Of a stretch of 23,987 bases of DNA, positions 7,112-15,011 are shown one piece after another. The stretch lies in IMG/VR virus record IMGVR_UViG_3300031565_000372, positions 1-23,987 of that record; one strand, written 5' to 3'. Each line of letters starts with the position of its first letter. The stretch's first letter is position 1. This stretch comes from a virus. The notes below the pieces were generated by a model. The model did not search any database. It was not told the origin of the DNA and was given only the letters and a program-made list of their open reading frames with translations. The translations under genes were made by a program, and so were the position numbers.

Positions 7112-7812
7112 TGGCATCTAATTTGACGGCTCTTGATAATGCACTTATAAGCGATATGTTATTTAGGTTCCGTAGTGAGCAGATGCTTTCCGGGGACCTT
7201 AAGTACAGTACTAAAATCGAATTTCAATTCCCACCACGATTTTTATCTGATAATAGAAGGGGTGATTGGATTGAGGCACCATTGCGTGGTGACGAACCAG
7301 TTGCAGTTTATGCGACTTCTGGTGCTCGCGAGATTACAATGACTTGGACTTATATTGCTGGTGCTCGGGGAGGTGCTCGTAATTCACTCTTTACGCCTAG
7401 CAAAATAGCTACGCAAGTCCAGAATCTGCGTAGCTATTTTGCGAGTCCTTATAAAGAAATGAGTTTAACAAATGCTTTAATTGTATATTTCCATATGTGG
7501 CGACATACGGGGTTTAACCAATTTACTTGCCGTATGAAAAGTGTTGATGTCACTTATGGTAAAGCATTGGTGACCAACACGGAGGGCCCTCGCCCAGAAG
7601 TTGAGTTTCCGACTCTTGCCGGCGCGGTTCACCAGACTTATGCTCTTCGTACTGATGTTACTGTCGAGATGAGATTATGGACAAGGATCGGCGCTGGTGG
7701 TACGGTTAGGAACAAAGAGCAGGCTCAAGAAGCAGCAGGGGCGGCACAGGAGGGGCAGGAGAAACTTATGCTTCCGAACCTCGAATCCCGAGTTCCAATA
7801 GATTGGCAATAA
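7111..7812 (+). CDS. putative tail-tube/baseplate adaptor (contractile-system tube-adaptor-like)
   Basis: The protein has 233 residues; its ATG shares one base with the tape-measure stop and is preceded by GGGGAGG. The N-terminal part contains KIEFQFPPRFLSDNRRGDW, then P-rich spacing and SGAREITMTWTYIA. This recalls proteins linking tube and hub in contractile tails (CIS-tube/LysM-adaptor type, pattern FQFNP....r...W....GAR.ItltwTyI). There is no visible LysM domain; the last 40 residues are low complexity (EQAQEAAGAAQEGQEK). It sits between tape measure and gp53-like gene, the usual place for such adaptors. A 16-bp perfect hairpin lies inside the gene. The family call is by pattern, so a generic 'baseplate protein' label is the safer reading. 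Confidence 0.55.
   Translation: MASNLTALDNALISDMLFRFRSEQMLSGDLKYSTKIEFQFPPRFLSDNRRGDWIEAPLRGDEPVAVYATSGAREITMTWTYIAGARGGARNSLFTPSKIATQVQNLRSYFASPYKEMSLTNALIVYFHMWRHTGFNQFTCRMKSVDVTYGKALVTNTEGPRPEVEFPTLAGAVHQTYALRTDVTVEMRLWTRIGAGGTVRNKEQAQEAAGAAQEGQEKLMLPNLESRVPIDWQ
7400..7442. repeat. 16-bp perfect inverted repeat inside a baseplate gene
   Basis: The left arm GCAAAATAGCTACGCA is at 7400-7415, the loop AGTCCAGAATC at 7416-7426, and the right arm TGCGTAGCTATTTTGC at 7427-7442. The arms are exact reverse complements, with two more pairs outside one mismatch. It lies wholly in coding sequence (residues of SKIATQVQNLRSYFAS). No T-run follows on either strand, so it is not a standard terminator. 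Confidence 0.85.
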
Positions 7813-7814
7813 TT

Positions 7815-8132
7815 ATGACATTATTTGCGAATACTTATTCACGATTTCAATCGACTCGGACAGTACTCCAAGATGGGGAAGAAGTCTGGGGGGCGTGGAA
7901 CCAGCCCTTTTTCATCGCAGAGAAATTACCACAGAATCAGCAAATGGCTGTGAGGATCGGTAGTGATCGTGAGGGCAGGCCAGATCTTATATCGCAAGAT
8001 CTTTATGGGACGACGAAACTTGACTGGATGCTCATTGCGTTCAATAATGCTATTGCTGTGTTTAATTGGCCACGGAGTGGCACGGTGATTAGTGCCCCAC
8101 TTTCAGATATAGTGCTTGGGGAGGTTTTATGA
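7815..8132 (+). CDS. gp53-like baseplate wedge protein
   Basis: The protein has about 105 residues, starting at ATG 7815, 2 bases after the previous stop. A TTG at 7803 is in frame but inside the upstream gene. The central part, REGRPDLISQDLYGTTKLDW followed by MLIAFNNA, is the signature of T4 gp53-like wedge proteins (R.DLIS..LYG....W.ll..N.I). In T4, gp53 joins neighbouring wedges when the baseplate closes around the hub. This copy is much shorter than T4 gp53 (about 196 residues) and holds little beyond that core. The stop overlaps the next ATG as ATGA. No ribosome site precedes the ATG, which suggests coupled translation. Confidence 0.75.
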   Translation: MTLFANTYSRFQSTRTVLQDGEEVWGAWNQPFFIAEKLPQNQQMAVRIGSDREGRPDLISQDLYGTTKLDWMLIAFNNAIAVFNWPRSGTVISAPLSDIVLGEVL

Positions 8133-10435
8133 CGTCCAAGGCGTGTCGGCTAGATGACCTTGAGGGTGTTCGTACTGATGCACTTTTTGGTCTTTTTAAT
8201 AACTGGCATCGGGCTGAAGTGGTTGAGACGAATGATCCTCTTAATATGGGAAGGGTCCGATTTAAGTGCCCCGAGATGCACGATGAGGACCTAAAGAAAG
8301 ATGACTATCCCTGGGCACTACCTGCTCCAAGCCTAGGCGGTCCCAATTCTGGTGAATGGCGCACGCCCTGTATTAGTGATATAATCTTCATCTCTTTCGA
8401 GGAAGGCCATCCTTACAGCCCAATTTGGACATCCTCTGCCGATCCCACTAGACGAGGGCATTATACCCTACCGTCTATCCATATACCAACACCCCTACCT
8501 GTAGATAAGCGCGGTAATCCAGGCCAATACCCAGAGGATTATGATCTGGATTATCTGCCCAAGGACAATCGTCCTATGAGTCAGGGGTTAATGGATCGTT
8601 ATGGTAATTTGGATATGATGGGCGCAGTTGGATTCTTCCCTGTCGAGCACAAGGAGCCACCCCCGGCACCAGACTACGACGCGATCCAGAAGAAACGATT
8701 TAGCCAGAGTCAGCGATCACCAAAGGTTAACGATCCCGATTCGAAATTCATGATCAGGATGTCCAAATATGGACATATTATGATTAACGCGGACCAAGGA
8801 TACTGGTGGCAAAGAGAAGACCCTCCCCAATTAACCAGCCAGGAAAGAGCAGCCCTAACAGATAGCCAGCGGGCTGACAGACAAGACCAGTCTGAATTAG
8901 GCGAATTCTATGGCGACTGGGAGAAGGATAAAGAATGGGAAGTTAAGCGTTGGGAGTACCTACGCAATCTTTTTCATGAGGGTAATCCCAAGGGTAAGGA
9001 TCAGCGTCGCCTTCAGTTGTTTACCCGGTATGGTCATAAGTTTGAGATGCGTGATGTGGGGTGGGCACAGAAGGGTCCGATTAAGTCATACACGCGGCGT
9101 GGTGAGTATGATGATCCTCGTCGGATATCTCAGGAGGAAAAGCTTGATTTTCGCTGGATTAAGCTTCGTACCAAGGCAGGTATGCTATTTCAGATGTACG
9201 ACAAGGGCGCGCATCCTCAGGATGATTTGTTTGTTAAGAGACTTTTGAAGGATGAAACTGGGCAGAAGACAGAGGAGGAGGATGTTTACTGGGGCAAGAA
9301 GGACGGTCGGTTTATCAGGCTTATTACGCGGCATGGCTTTAAGTTTGTGATGGATGATCGTGGGTCGCATGATAAACGGGCTGAGGAGGAGGAGACTCCG
9401 CGTGGTAATGGAATATTATTGAAGGGTCGTCGGACGGCTGGTTCTCGGGCGAGGAGTATGTCCTCTAATGATGTCCCGAGGGAATGTGGTTTCTTTTGGG
9501 AGTTTAGTGAGAATGATACTACGAATATGACGACTTGGGGCACTCCGGCGGGTTCTACGGTTCAGATGAGTGATAAGCTTCAATACTTTATGGTTGCTGT
9601 GGCGAGGCGTGATTACTCGAGACGCTGGAAGAAGCACAGAGAGAATGAGTTCCTTCTAGAGCCGTTGGCCAGTCGAGATACGGAATTGGTTACACATCAT
9701 TTGAAGCTCGATCATGATAATGAGTATCTCAGACTAAAGACTAGAGCAGGTCATGGTTCGAAGCCATTGGATGGGTACGTTGTCCCGGAGGGTGATGAGG
9801 ATTTTGTGAATAAGGCAGAGCGCGGGTTGCAGCAGGGGATAGAGTGTCGTGATGGCGAGAAGGGGGATGGTCCTTGGGCCGAGCTTGTGGATATTGATCG
9901 TCGTGGTATTTGGTTCTCGCGCAAGTTCAAGATGTCAGTGTTTCGTGGCAGGACTACGGCCAGTGGTAGTAGTAATATGCTGATGTGGTATGATGAGGGC
10001 AGGACTGAGTATGTTCTGCGGAATAATGAGTCTGGATACTTCATACCGCCCCCAGAGGGTTCACCTATTGGGACCCCGTCGACGTTTGTTCCGGCTCGCC
10101 TTCAGATTTTTTGCCGCAAGAATATTGAAATCATTTCTGAGCAAGGTAAGATTAATATCAAATCGCGCGGTGATATTTCTATTTCTAGTAGTAGTAGGGT
10201 GGTTTTAAGTGGGGGTAGTGCTAAACTTGAATTGTCTGGTCGGAATCCCAAATTTAGCGGGACGGTTCTAATGCCGGGATTTATTGAATCTAATCCTCAT
10301 ATTCGGTTGCCATTGCCACCGGAACCGGCTGGGTCGCCGCGGATACAGCCGATTGATAGGGGTAAAAGATATAACAAGGAGCTTGAGGAGCCTGCCAAAC
10401 AGGATGATATTGAGCACCCAATTGAGGATGAGTAA
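8129..10435 (+). CDS. gp5/VgrG-like baseplate spike protein, no visible lysozyme domain
   Basis: The protein has 768 residues, with ATG at 8129 in an ATGA overlap behind GGGGAGG. Residues about 25-110 form a gp5-type OB fold: WHRAEVVETNDPLNMGRVRF, YPWALPAP, then DIIFISFEEGHPYSPIW. Residues about 200-550 carry several copies of a motif like (Y/F)IRL.TR.GH.F.M.D.G, at about 205, 293, 343, 395 and a weaker one at 533. The C-terminus, about 655-700 (IEIISEQGKINIKSRGDISI then SSSSRVVLSG), has the alternating hydrophobic pattern of the gp5/VgrG beta-prism needle. No lysozyme domain was recognised between OB fold and needle, unlike T4 gp5. By family knowledge it trimerises as the membrane-piercing spike under the hub. 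The part before about 9000 looks less G/T-biased than the rest. Confidence 0.85.
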   Translation: MTSKACRLDDLEGVRTDALFGLFNNWHRAEVVETNDPLNMGRVRFKCPEMHDEDLKKDDYPWALPAPSLGGPNSGEWRTPCISDIIFISFEEGHPYSPIWTSSADPTRRGHYTLPSIHIPTPLPVDKRGNPGQYPEDYDLDYLPKDNRPMSQGLMDRYGNLDMMGAVGFFPVEHKEPPPAPDYDAIQKKRFSQSQRSPKVNDPDSKFMIRMSKYGHIMINADQGYWWQREDPPQLTSQERAALTDSQRADRQDQSELGEFYGDWEKDKEWEVKRWEYLRNLFHEGNPKGKDQRRLQLFTRYGHKFEMRDVGWAQKGPIKSYTRRGEYDDPRRISQEEKLDFRWIKLRTKAGMLFQMYDKGAHPQDDLFVKRLLKDETGQKTEEEDVYWGKKDGRFIRLITRHGFKFVMDDRGSHDKRAEEEETPRGNGILLKGRRTAGSRARSMSSNDVPRECGFFWEFSENDTTNMTTWGTPAGSTVQMSDKLQYFMVAVARRDYSRRWKKHRENEFLLEPLASRDTELVTHHLKLDHDNEYLRLKTRAGHGSKPLDGYVVPEGDEDFVNKAERGLQQGIECRDGEKGDGPWAELVDIDRRGIWFSRKFKMSVFRGRTTASGSSNMLMWYDEGRTEYVLRNNESGYFIPPPEGSPIGTPSTFVPARLQIFCRKNIEIISEQGKINIKSRGDISISSSSRVVLSGGSAKLELSGRNPKFSGTVLMPGFIESNPHIRLPLPPEPAGSPRIQPIDRGKRYNKELEEPAKQDDIEHPIEDE

Positions 10436-11154
10436 TGATTGTTAGGTTTCCGACAGCACTGTATGAGTCTATTTTGCCCCAGGTGCCAGAATATGGTGGC
10501 AATGTGACCTATACTATCAGTATGGAAGATCCTCCTCGCATTTTTCAGACAACGATTAGGCTGCCGCCTGCGATAGAGCGTAGGAAAAAATCTGATAAGA
10601 TTATTGATGATAATACGAGGCGGATCCATCTTGGCGAAAGGATATTTACTATATCGAGGACAGGCAAGTCTGTTGCCGGTTCCGGCAAAAAGCAGTTTGA
10701 AGTGGGACAGATTCTTGCGTTTGGTTTGGATACTGATCCCGAAGTGGATCCGATGCTTGTTGGTGGGCTTGAACTTCGTCATGATACTAACTTGCTTGAT
10801 TTGGGTGGTCTCGGTCTAACTGACGAGGATATAGCTTCGGTGGGTTCGAGTGCTATGACACGTCTGAAAGAATTACAGGCAGAGTTGAGTAGTTATACTC
10901 AGCAGCGTAGCGATGCTGAGATCGCAATCAATGAGAACAAGAAGACTCAGAATGAGACTCAGAAGGTGGCTAATGCTATTGCTCAGTTGGCGGCTGTTGA
11001 TCCATCGTTTGATGAGATGCTGGCGGAGTTGAATGCTAAGTTGCCGGTTCTGGAGGATGAGTTGGGACAGTATGTTGAGATCGCGAATCAGGCTGCCAGT
11101 AATGCTGATACCACGAGAGACAAGATTCTAGACCTGATACAAGTGGTGAGGTAA
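10435..11154 (+). CDS. unrecognised baseplate-operon protein with C-terminal coiled coil
   Basis: The protein has 239 residues; the ATG at 10435 shares a base with the spike gene's TAA. The first 120 residues look like a small mixed beta fold (IVRFPTALYESILPQVPEYG, then EDPPRIFQTTIRLPP). Residues about 135-235 are long charged helices (MTRLKELQAELSSYTQQRSD ... LPVLEDELGQYVEIANQA) likely to form a coiled coil. No enzyme motif was seen. The position between spike and gp25-like gene suggests a small baseplate or hub-assembly factor. I cannot match it to a specific T4 protein. Confidence 0.6.
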   Translation: MIVRFPTALYESILPQVPEYGGNVTYTISMEDPPRIFQTTIRLPPAIERRKKSDKIIDDNTRRIHLGERIFTISRTGKSVAGSGKKQFEVGQILAFGLDTDPEVDPMLVGGLELRHDTNLLDLGGLGLTDEDIASVGSSAMTRLKELQAELSSYTQQRSDAEIAINENKKTQNETQKVANAIAQLAAVDPSFDEMLAELNAKLPVLEDELGQYVEIANQAASNADTTRDKILDLIQVVR

Positions 11155-11161
11155 TGATGTG

Positions 11162-11536
11162 ATGGCAATATATTTCGGCCCAAACGCGCCGTTTATTGGT
11201 GGTGCAGAGAAAGTTCTCTCTCGCCAGGAGGATTTGAGGCTTATCAAGAATGATTTGCTTCAGTTGATTATGACGTCGCCGGGTGAGCGTATTCATCGCC
11301 CGACTTTTGGGACGCCCATCCGTGAGACCTTGTTTGACCCTAGTGATGATATTAGTTATGATCTTTTGGCTGATGGTATTCGGGAGGAGATTCTTCGTTC
11401 TGAGCCGAGAGTGTTTGATCCGCAGGTGACAGTGCAGCCTCTGGATGATGGTCAGATTGTCAAGATTAAAGTGGTAGCGAATGTGACTTTCGATCCCAAC
11501 GCGATTTTGGAGTTAGAGCAGGATATTTCACTTTAG
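11162..11536 (+). CDS. gp25-like baseplate wedge protein
   Basis: The protein has 124 residues. I chose ATG 11162, with GAGGT 9 bases upstream; a GTG directly before it is also in frame. The core LLQLIMTSPGERIHRPTFGT followed by PIRETLFDP is the hallmark of the gp25/lysozyme-like wedge family (l.lltSPGER.mrPdFGs.l...lFep), which has no lytic activity despite the Pfam name. In contractile tails this protein starts sheath assembly: it resembles a sheath-domain handshake at the wedge core and binds gp6 and gp53 homologues, both encoded nearby. The next gene starts 9 bases downstream. Confidence 0.9.
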   Translation: MAIYFGPNAPFIGGAEKVLSRQEDLRLIKNDLLQLIMTSPGERIHRPTFGTPIRETLFDPSDDISYDLLADGIREEILRSEPRVFDPQVTVQPLDDGQIVKIKVVANVTFDPNAILELEQDISL

Positions 11537-11545
11537 GGGTGAGTA

Positions 11546-13195
11546 ATGGTTGAGACGCAATTGACGCTGTTTGATTTGCCAACTGATCCTGAAGAGATTG
11601 GTGTGCTTTTACCACCAGCCAGATTGCGGCGTGTGAATTTTAGCGCATTGGATTTTGATACTTCTCGGCGGGCAATAATTGAATATATCCAGACATATTA
11701 TCCCGATGATTTTAATGATTTTGTTGCTAGCAATGGGGTCATGATGTGGGCGGAGATCCAGGCTAGTAATACTGCTAAGTTAGCGTTGCGGGCAGATCTT
11801 TTGGCCAATGAGGCGTTTTTGCCAACGGCGCGTACGGAGGAGGCGGTCCAGAATCATCTTGCATTGATCAATCAGGCCATTAGGGCTCAGACGCCAGCCG
11901 TGGTCGATGTTGAGTGTTCGGTTACGTTGCCGCTTACTACCGATCTTGAGATTCAGCCAGGTACGCAGTTCACTTTTCGCGGTCCGGATGGTGAGTCTGT
12001 GACCTATGAGATCTATCGCTCTCCTGGAGATTTTACGGGTAAAGTTGCTATTCCGGCTGGGAAGCGTGGCGTGATTGCTTACGGCATTGAGGGTGAGTTT
12101 GCGGCACCGTTTAGTGTTTCGAGTCCTGGTGGACAGAATCAGAAGTATATCGTGGATGCTGTGCGGGTGTTGTCTGGGCCGGTGCAGGTAGAGATCGATA
12201 CTGGTGCGGAGATTCAGACTTGGTTGGCGACGATGGAGTCGTTGGAGAATTATGGGACCAACGATCGGGTTATGAATTATACTATTTTCGCGGGTCGGGT
12301 GGAGTTTTTGTTTGGCAACGATCTGAATGGCAAGTCGCCCTTGGCTGGTCAACAGATTGTGATTCGATACCGTACGGGTGGTGGTATACGAGGTCGTATT
12401 GGTAGTGGCACTATTAATGAGACTAGGTCGATTTCTCCTCTCCCTCCTGCTAGTTCGCCAGTACAGGTTCTGTTCAGGAATTTAGTGCCGAGTTCGGGTG
12501 GGACGGACAGGGAAACCATTGAGCAAGCCAAGAAGAGGGCTCCTCGCGATTTTACGGTTCGTGCTTTTGCTTCTGATCGTCCGGCTAGTATCGTGACGGA
12601 TGATGATTATATCCAGGTATCTAGTACGTTTGCTCATCCGACGTTTGGGGCAGTTGCGAAGGCGGCGGCTACAGTGCGGACTGGTTTGAATACGAATTTG
12701 GTTGAGGTGTATGTTCTTACTGAGGGTCCGGATACTTTAACTACGCCCAATTCGGGTCTTAAGCTGGCGTTGGAGAATTATCTTGATCAGTATAATGTAT
12801 TGACTGATTCTATTGAGGTTCTTGATGGGGCGATTAAGCCAGTAGATGTAGATATGACGGTGGTTATCAGCAGAAATGCCGATGCTACGTTTGTCAAGGA
12901 TAATGTTAATGTTGCCCTTGATGATTTGTTTAATACTACTAACCGGGACATGGGTCAACCACTTTATGTTTCGGATATTATTGAGGTGGCCAGCAATGTT
13001 GATGGTGTGGCCTATGTTGATCTCTTCACGCCGCCGGACAATATTTTGCCGACCAATGCATTGGCAAAGGCTGGTTCGACCGGTGTTGGGATTAACGAGA
13101 TAATCGTCGAAGGGAATCGGGAAGTTAGATTTTTCTATGAAAAAACTAATACGATTGGGGGTACAGAAACGCCCGGTGGGACTGATCGAAGTTGA
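11546..13195 (+). CDS. gp6 / baseplate J-like wedge protein
   Basis: The protein has 549 residues, with ATG at 11546 behind GGGTGAG. The N-terminal region has the J-like order of an RRAIIEYIQTYYPDDFNDF helix, then NTAKLALRADLLANEAFLPT, a beta-rich middle with a PGTQFTFRGPDG strand, and GGTDRETIEQAKKRAPRDF. This is followed by DDYIQVSSTFAHPTFGAVAK, then VYVLTEG and DVDMTVVISRNADATF. These are the standard blocks of the baseplate J/gp6 family. Gp6 dimers form the inner ring of the baseplate that holds the wedges together. It is the last gene of the tail operon here; an 82-base gap follows. Confidence 0.9.
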   Translation: MVETQLTLFDLPTDPEEIGVLLPPARLRRVNFSALDFDTSRRAIIEYIQTYYPDDFNDFVASNGVMMWAEIQASNTAKLALRADLLANEAFLPTARTEEAVQNHLALINQAIRAQTPAVVDVECSVTLPLTTDLEIQPGTQFTFRGPDGESVTYEIYRSPGDFTGKVAIPAGKRGVIAYGIEGEFAAPFSVSSPGGQNQKYIVDAVRVLSGPVQVEIDTGAEIQTWLATMESLENYGTNDRVMNYTIFAGRVEFLFGNDLNGKSPLAGQQIVIRYRTGGGIRGRIGSGTINETRSISPLPPASSPVQVLFRNLVPSSGGTDRETIEQAKKRAPRDFTVRAFASDRPASIVTDDDYIQVSSTFAHPTFGAVAKAAATVRTGLNTNLVEVYVLTEGPDTLTTPNSGLKLALENYLDQYNVLTDSIEVLDGAIKPVDVDMTVVISRNADATFVKDNVNVALDDLFNTTNRDMGQPLYVSDIIEVASNVDGVAYVDLFTPPDNILPTNALAKAGSTGVGINEIIVEGNREVRFFYEKTNTIGGTETPGGTDRS

Positions 13196-13277
13196 GGATT
13201 TGCAAGTAATCCCAGGTGCAATCTGGGAGCAGCCCCGTTACATTGCTCTTATATATAATTATTCTTGTGGGTGAAAT
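13196..13277 (+). promoter_or_regulatory. intergenic region after the baseplate operon: small hairpin and AT-rich block
   Basis: TCCCAG, seven bases, then CTGGGA (13210-13228) form a 6-bp hairpin 14 bases after the gp6-like stop. No T-run follows, so a terminator is only possible. TTATATATAATTATTC at 13249-13264 is the most AT-rich block and ends about 14 bases before the cupin ATG. It could be a phage-sigma promoter of the TATAAATA type, but it does not match that consensus exactly. Confidence 0.3.
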
Positions 13278-13628
13278 ATGGAAATCTACGGTAAAATATG
13301 GGGCACAACGAGTCGACTATTTTGCAAGAACAATGTCGAGATTTGTAGAATCACAGGTGTTAAGGGTGGTGAATCATCCACTCACAAACATTGTAGTAAG
13401 CACTCGATGTTTTATGTTGAATATGGATCAATCATGGTATCTGTCACCAAAGATTATGGTTTAATAGACAAAACGATACTTATGGCCGGGCAAACTACAA
13501 CTCTATTGCCCGGTGAATTCCACAAATTTGAGGTGCTGGAGGATAATACAATTTGTTATGAGATATACTGGGTTGAGTTGGACGTCGCAGATATTGAAAG
13601 AAAGGACCATGGTGGTATGCGGGCATGA
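13278..13628 (+). CDS. small cupin-domain protein (sugar-phosphate-isomerase-like)
   Basis: The protein has 116 residues, with ATG at 13278 behind GGGTGA. It is a single compact cupin. Motif 1 is GGESSTHKHCSKHSMFYVEYG, with H36, H38, H42 and E48 as likely metal ligands. Motif 2 is GQTTTLLPGEFHKF, with H82. The sequence is closest in feel to the C-terminal cupin of mannose-6-phosphate isomerase/GDP-mannose pyrophosphorylase, or to D-lyxose-isomerase-type cupins. The substrate cannot be told from the sequence. The next gene overlaps it as ATGA, so the two are translated together. It might modify a host or virion glycan, but that is a guess. Confidence 0.8.
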   Translation: MEIYGKIWGTTSRLFCKNNVEICRITGVKGGESSTHKHCSKHSMFYVEYGSIMVSVTKDYGLIDKTILMAGQTTTLLPGEFHKFEVLEDNTICYEIYWVELDVADIERKDHGGMRA

Positions 13629-14005
13629 ATTTTGAGGAAAAAGTCATTCTATTGTGGTTAATGGTCTTCGATCAAGATCCCGCTAAGACTTATCTCCTTA
13701 CGAGTAAGGATAAAGTCTTTGCCTCTGTTGAGGGTTTGGTTAGATCAGTAGCTCCGGATGAGGTGTCTGATCAGTTTGTGAAGATAGCGTTGGATATTTT
13801 GGATAATACCTGGGGTGCGTCGTTTATTCCCATGAGATTTGGGAATACTCAGTTATTTGTGCATCGTCTGGAGATTGATAAGCACAATCCGATACATCAA
13901 GCATTAGTGAAGTGTAGGGGTGCTTTGAAATCTGATTTTGCAAAACAGGAAGCTATAGAGTCTGTTGATGAGCTTCTGGTAGATCCGGTTGTGCTAGAGC
14001 GATAG
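13625..14005 (+). CDS. unrecognised 126-residue protein
   Basis: The ATG at 13625 overlaps the cupin stop by four bases (ATGA). The protein is soluble, with no signal or membrane segment, and mixes helices (EKVILLWLMVFDQDPAKTYL, DQFVKIALDILDNTWG) with short strands (FGNTQLFVHRLEI). It shows no motif I recognise. Its 3' end overlaps by 12 bases the 3' end of the convergent minus-strand gene. A small hairpin, AGAGC GATA GCTCT at 13996-14009, sits on that junction, but lacks a T-run on either side. Confidence 0.6.
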   Translation: MNFEEKVILLWLMVFDQDPAKTYLLTSKDKVFASVEGLVRSVAPDEVSDQFVKIALDILDNTWGASFIPMRFGNTQLFVHRLEIDKHNPIHQALVKCRGALKSDFAKQEAIESVDELLVDPVVLER

Positions 14006-14326
14006 CTCTTCATCCATTTGCTGGCGCAGCATTCTTAGGATGTGTGCTGCCAGGCGGGCTTGGTCGTAAATGTGCCCGGCTTTGTAGACCATCGGTGTGG
14101 CTGGGTATTTGGGGTCTACTACTATGGCCAGGGCTACTGGTACATTCTCCTGTTCAACGCGCTCGGATAATTGACTCATGAAGAGTTCGAAGCGCTCCTC
14201 AAATATCTTCTCGAGTTCTTCTTTGGTTTTGGGTGTCTCGTCGCTGTTCTCGGGGACATAGCCGGTTTCCTCTGTAATATCTGGTTCTTGGCTGTCGTTG
14301 AGTGATAGTTCAAGTTCATCTGGCAT
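13994..14326 (-). CDS. unrecognised small acidic protein
   Basis: The protein has 110 residues on the minus strand, with ATG at 14326 and GAGGT 8 bases upstream. Residues 1-35 are acidic and probably disordered (MPDELELSLNDSQEPDITEE). They are followed by a charged helix (KEELEKIFEERFELFMSQLS), a short beta stretch (VALAIVVDPKYP) and a C-terminal helix (ARLAAHILRMLRQQMDEE). No known domain was seen. It is the only minus-strand gene in the right half of the window and is divergent from the gene at 14355, with 28 bases between starts. The good ribosome site and balanced composition argue that it is real. Confidence 0.6.
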   Translation of the reverse strand: MPDELELSLNDSQEPDITEETGYVPENSDETPKTKEELEKIFEERFELFMSQLSERVEQENVPVALAIVVDPKYPATPMVYKAGHIYDQARLAAHILRMLRQQMDEELSL

Positions 14327-14354
14327 GGTTTGACCTCGTATTGAATATTTTGCA

Positions 14355-15011
14355 ATGTTTCAAATACATACTAGCGATGAGACTGTTTGGAAGGTTTGGA
14401 ATTGGTGTGTTGAGGCGTATCGAGAGTACGGACAAACACTTAAATTCCCAGAAGCTACCGACCCCACAAAAACATACCAATGGCGCTATGCTGCGAGACT
14501 TGCTAGAAAACTGGAAGAGTGGGAATTTGACGATCAAGCGAGCATCATCTTTATTCATTACGCAGCTCAATACGCCAAGGAGAAGAGGCTATTGCGGAAG
14601 GGACTTGCTGTATTCTTCCAAAGTAACACCTTAGATATTTGTTATGACCGTATTGATGGTAAATGCGAGGAAGTTGATCGTCATCTGGCACTACTTCGCC
14701 AGAATCGTGGCTTTCTCTTGGCCCGAGCCAATGGCAAATCGCTTACTGGTATATTGTTATCTCGTCCCGCACCCGATTCGTATTATAATATCGTCGAATG
14801 GTTTGAACGGCATTGTCTCAGCACTTTGTACATGGCAGTTTCGAAATCCTGTACGGTGGCTCTTTCACGGTTATCCAGGATTAGTCCCGAGCAGCATAGC
14901 TTATTACCCGGGAAAGCCGAATTGTTCTGTCTGCTGGGTAGTTCAACCGACAACATCACATTTAAAAAACAGGCAGCACAGATTTTAGGAAATGATTGGA
15001 GAACATTATGA
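14355..15011 (+). CDS. unrecognised protein translationally coupled to nrdJ
   Basis: The protein has 218 residues, with ATG at 14355; the region before it is AT-rich without a Shine-Dalgarno sequence. It is mainly helical, with a tryptophan-rich start (WKVWNWCVEAYREYG) and helices such as YQWRYAARLARKLEEWEFDD and ASIIFIHYAAQYAKEKRLL. No enzyme motif or membrane segment was seen. The last helix region contains several cysteines, but not in a zinc-site pattern. Its stop overlaps the ATG of the ribonucleotide reductase gene (ATGA at 15008-15011), and the reductase ribosome site lies inside this gene. It therefore probably belongs to the DNA replication or nucleotide block. Its function is unknown. 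Confidence 0.65.
   Translation: MFQIHTSDETVWKVWNWCVEAYREYGQTLKFPEATDPTKTYQWRYAARLARKLEEWEFDDQASIIFIHYAAQYAKEKRLLRKGLAVFFQSNTLDICYDRIDGKCEEVDRHLALLRQNRGFLLARANGKSLTGILLSRPAPDSYYNIVEWFERHCLSTLYMAVSKSCTVALSRLSRISPEQHSLLPGKAELFCLLGSSTDNITFKKQAAQILGNDWRTL

Noticed and set aside
7982-8002. AGATCTT...AAGATCT 7-bp inverted repeat
   Set aside because: It is short, built from a restriction-site-like palindrome, within coding sequence, and close to chance expectation.
11780-12352. 190-codon minus-strand frame
   Set aside because: It lies wholly antisense to the well-supported gp6/J-like gene, with a composition typical of a shadow frame and no recognisable domain.
13996-14009. AGAGC-GATA-GCTCT hairpin at the tail-to-tail junction as a bidirectional terminator
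   Set aside because: The stem is only 5 bp and there is no T-run on either strand.
14302-14634. 110-codon plus-strand frame over the start of the 218-residue gene
   Set aside because: It overlaps the better-supported gene at 14355 in another frame and starts inside the divergent minus-strand gene; it has no domain.
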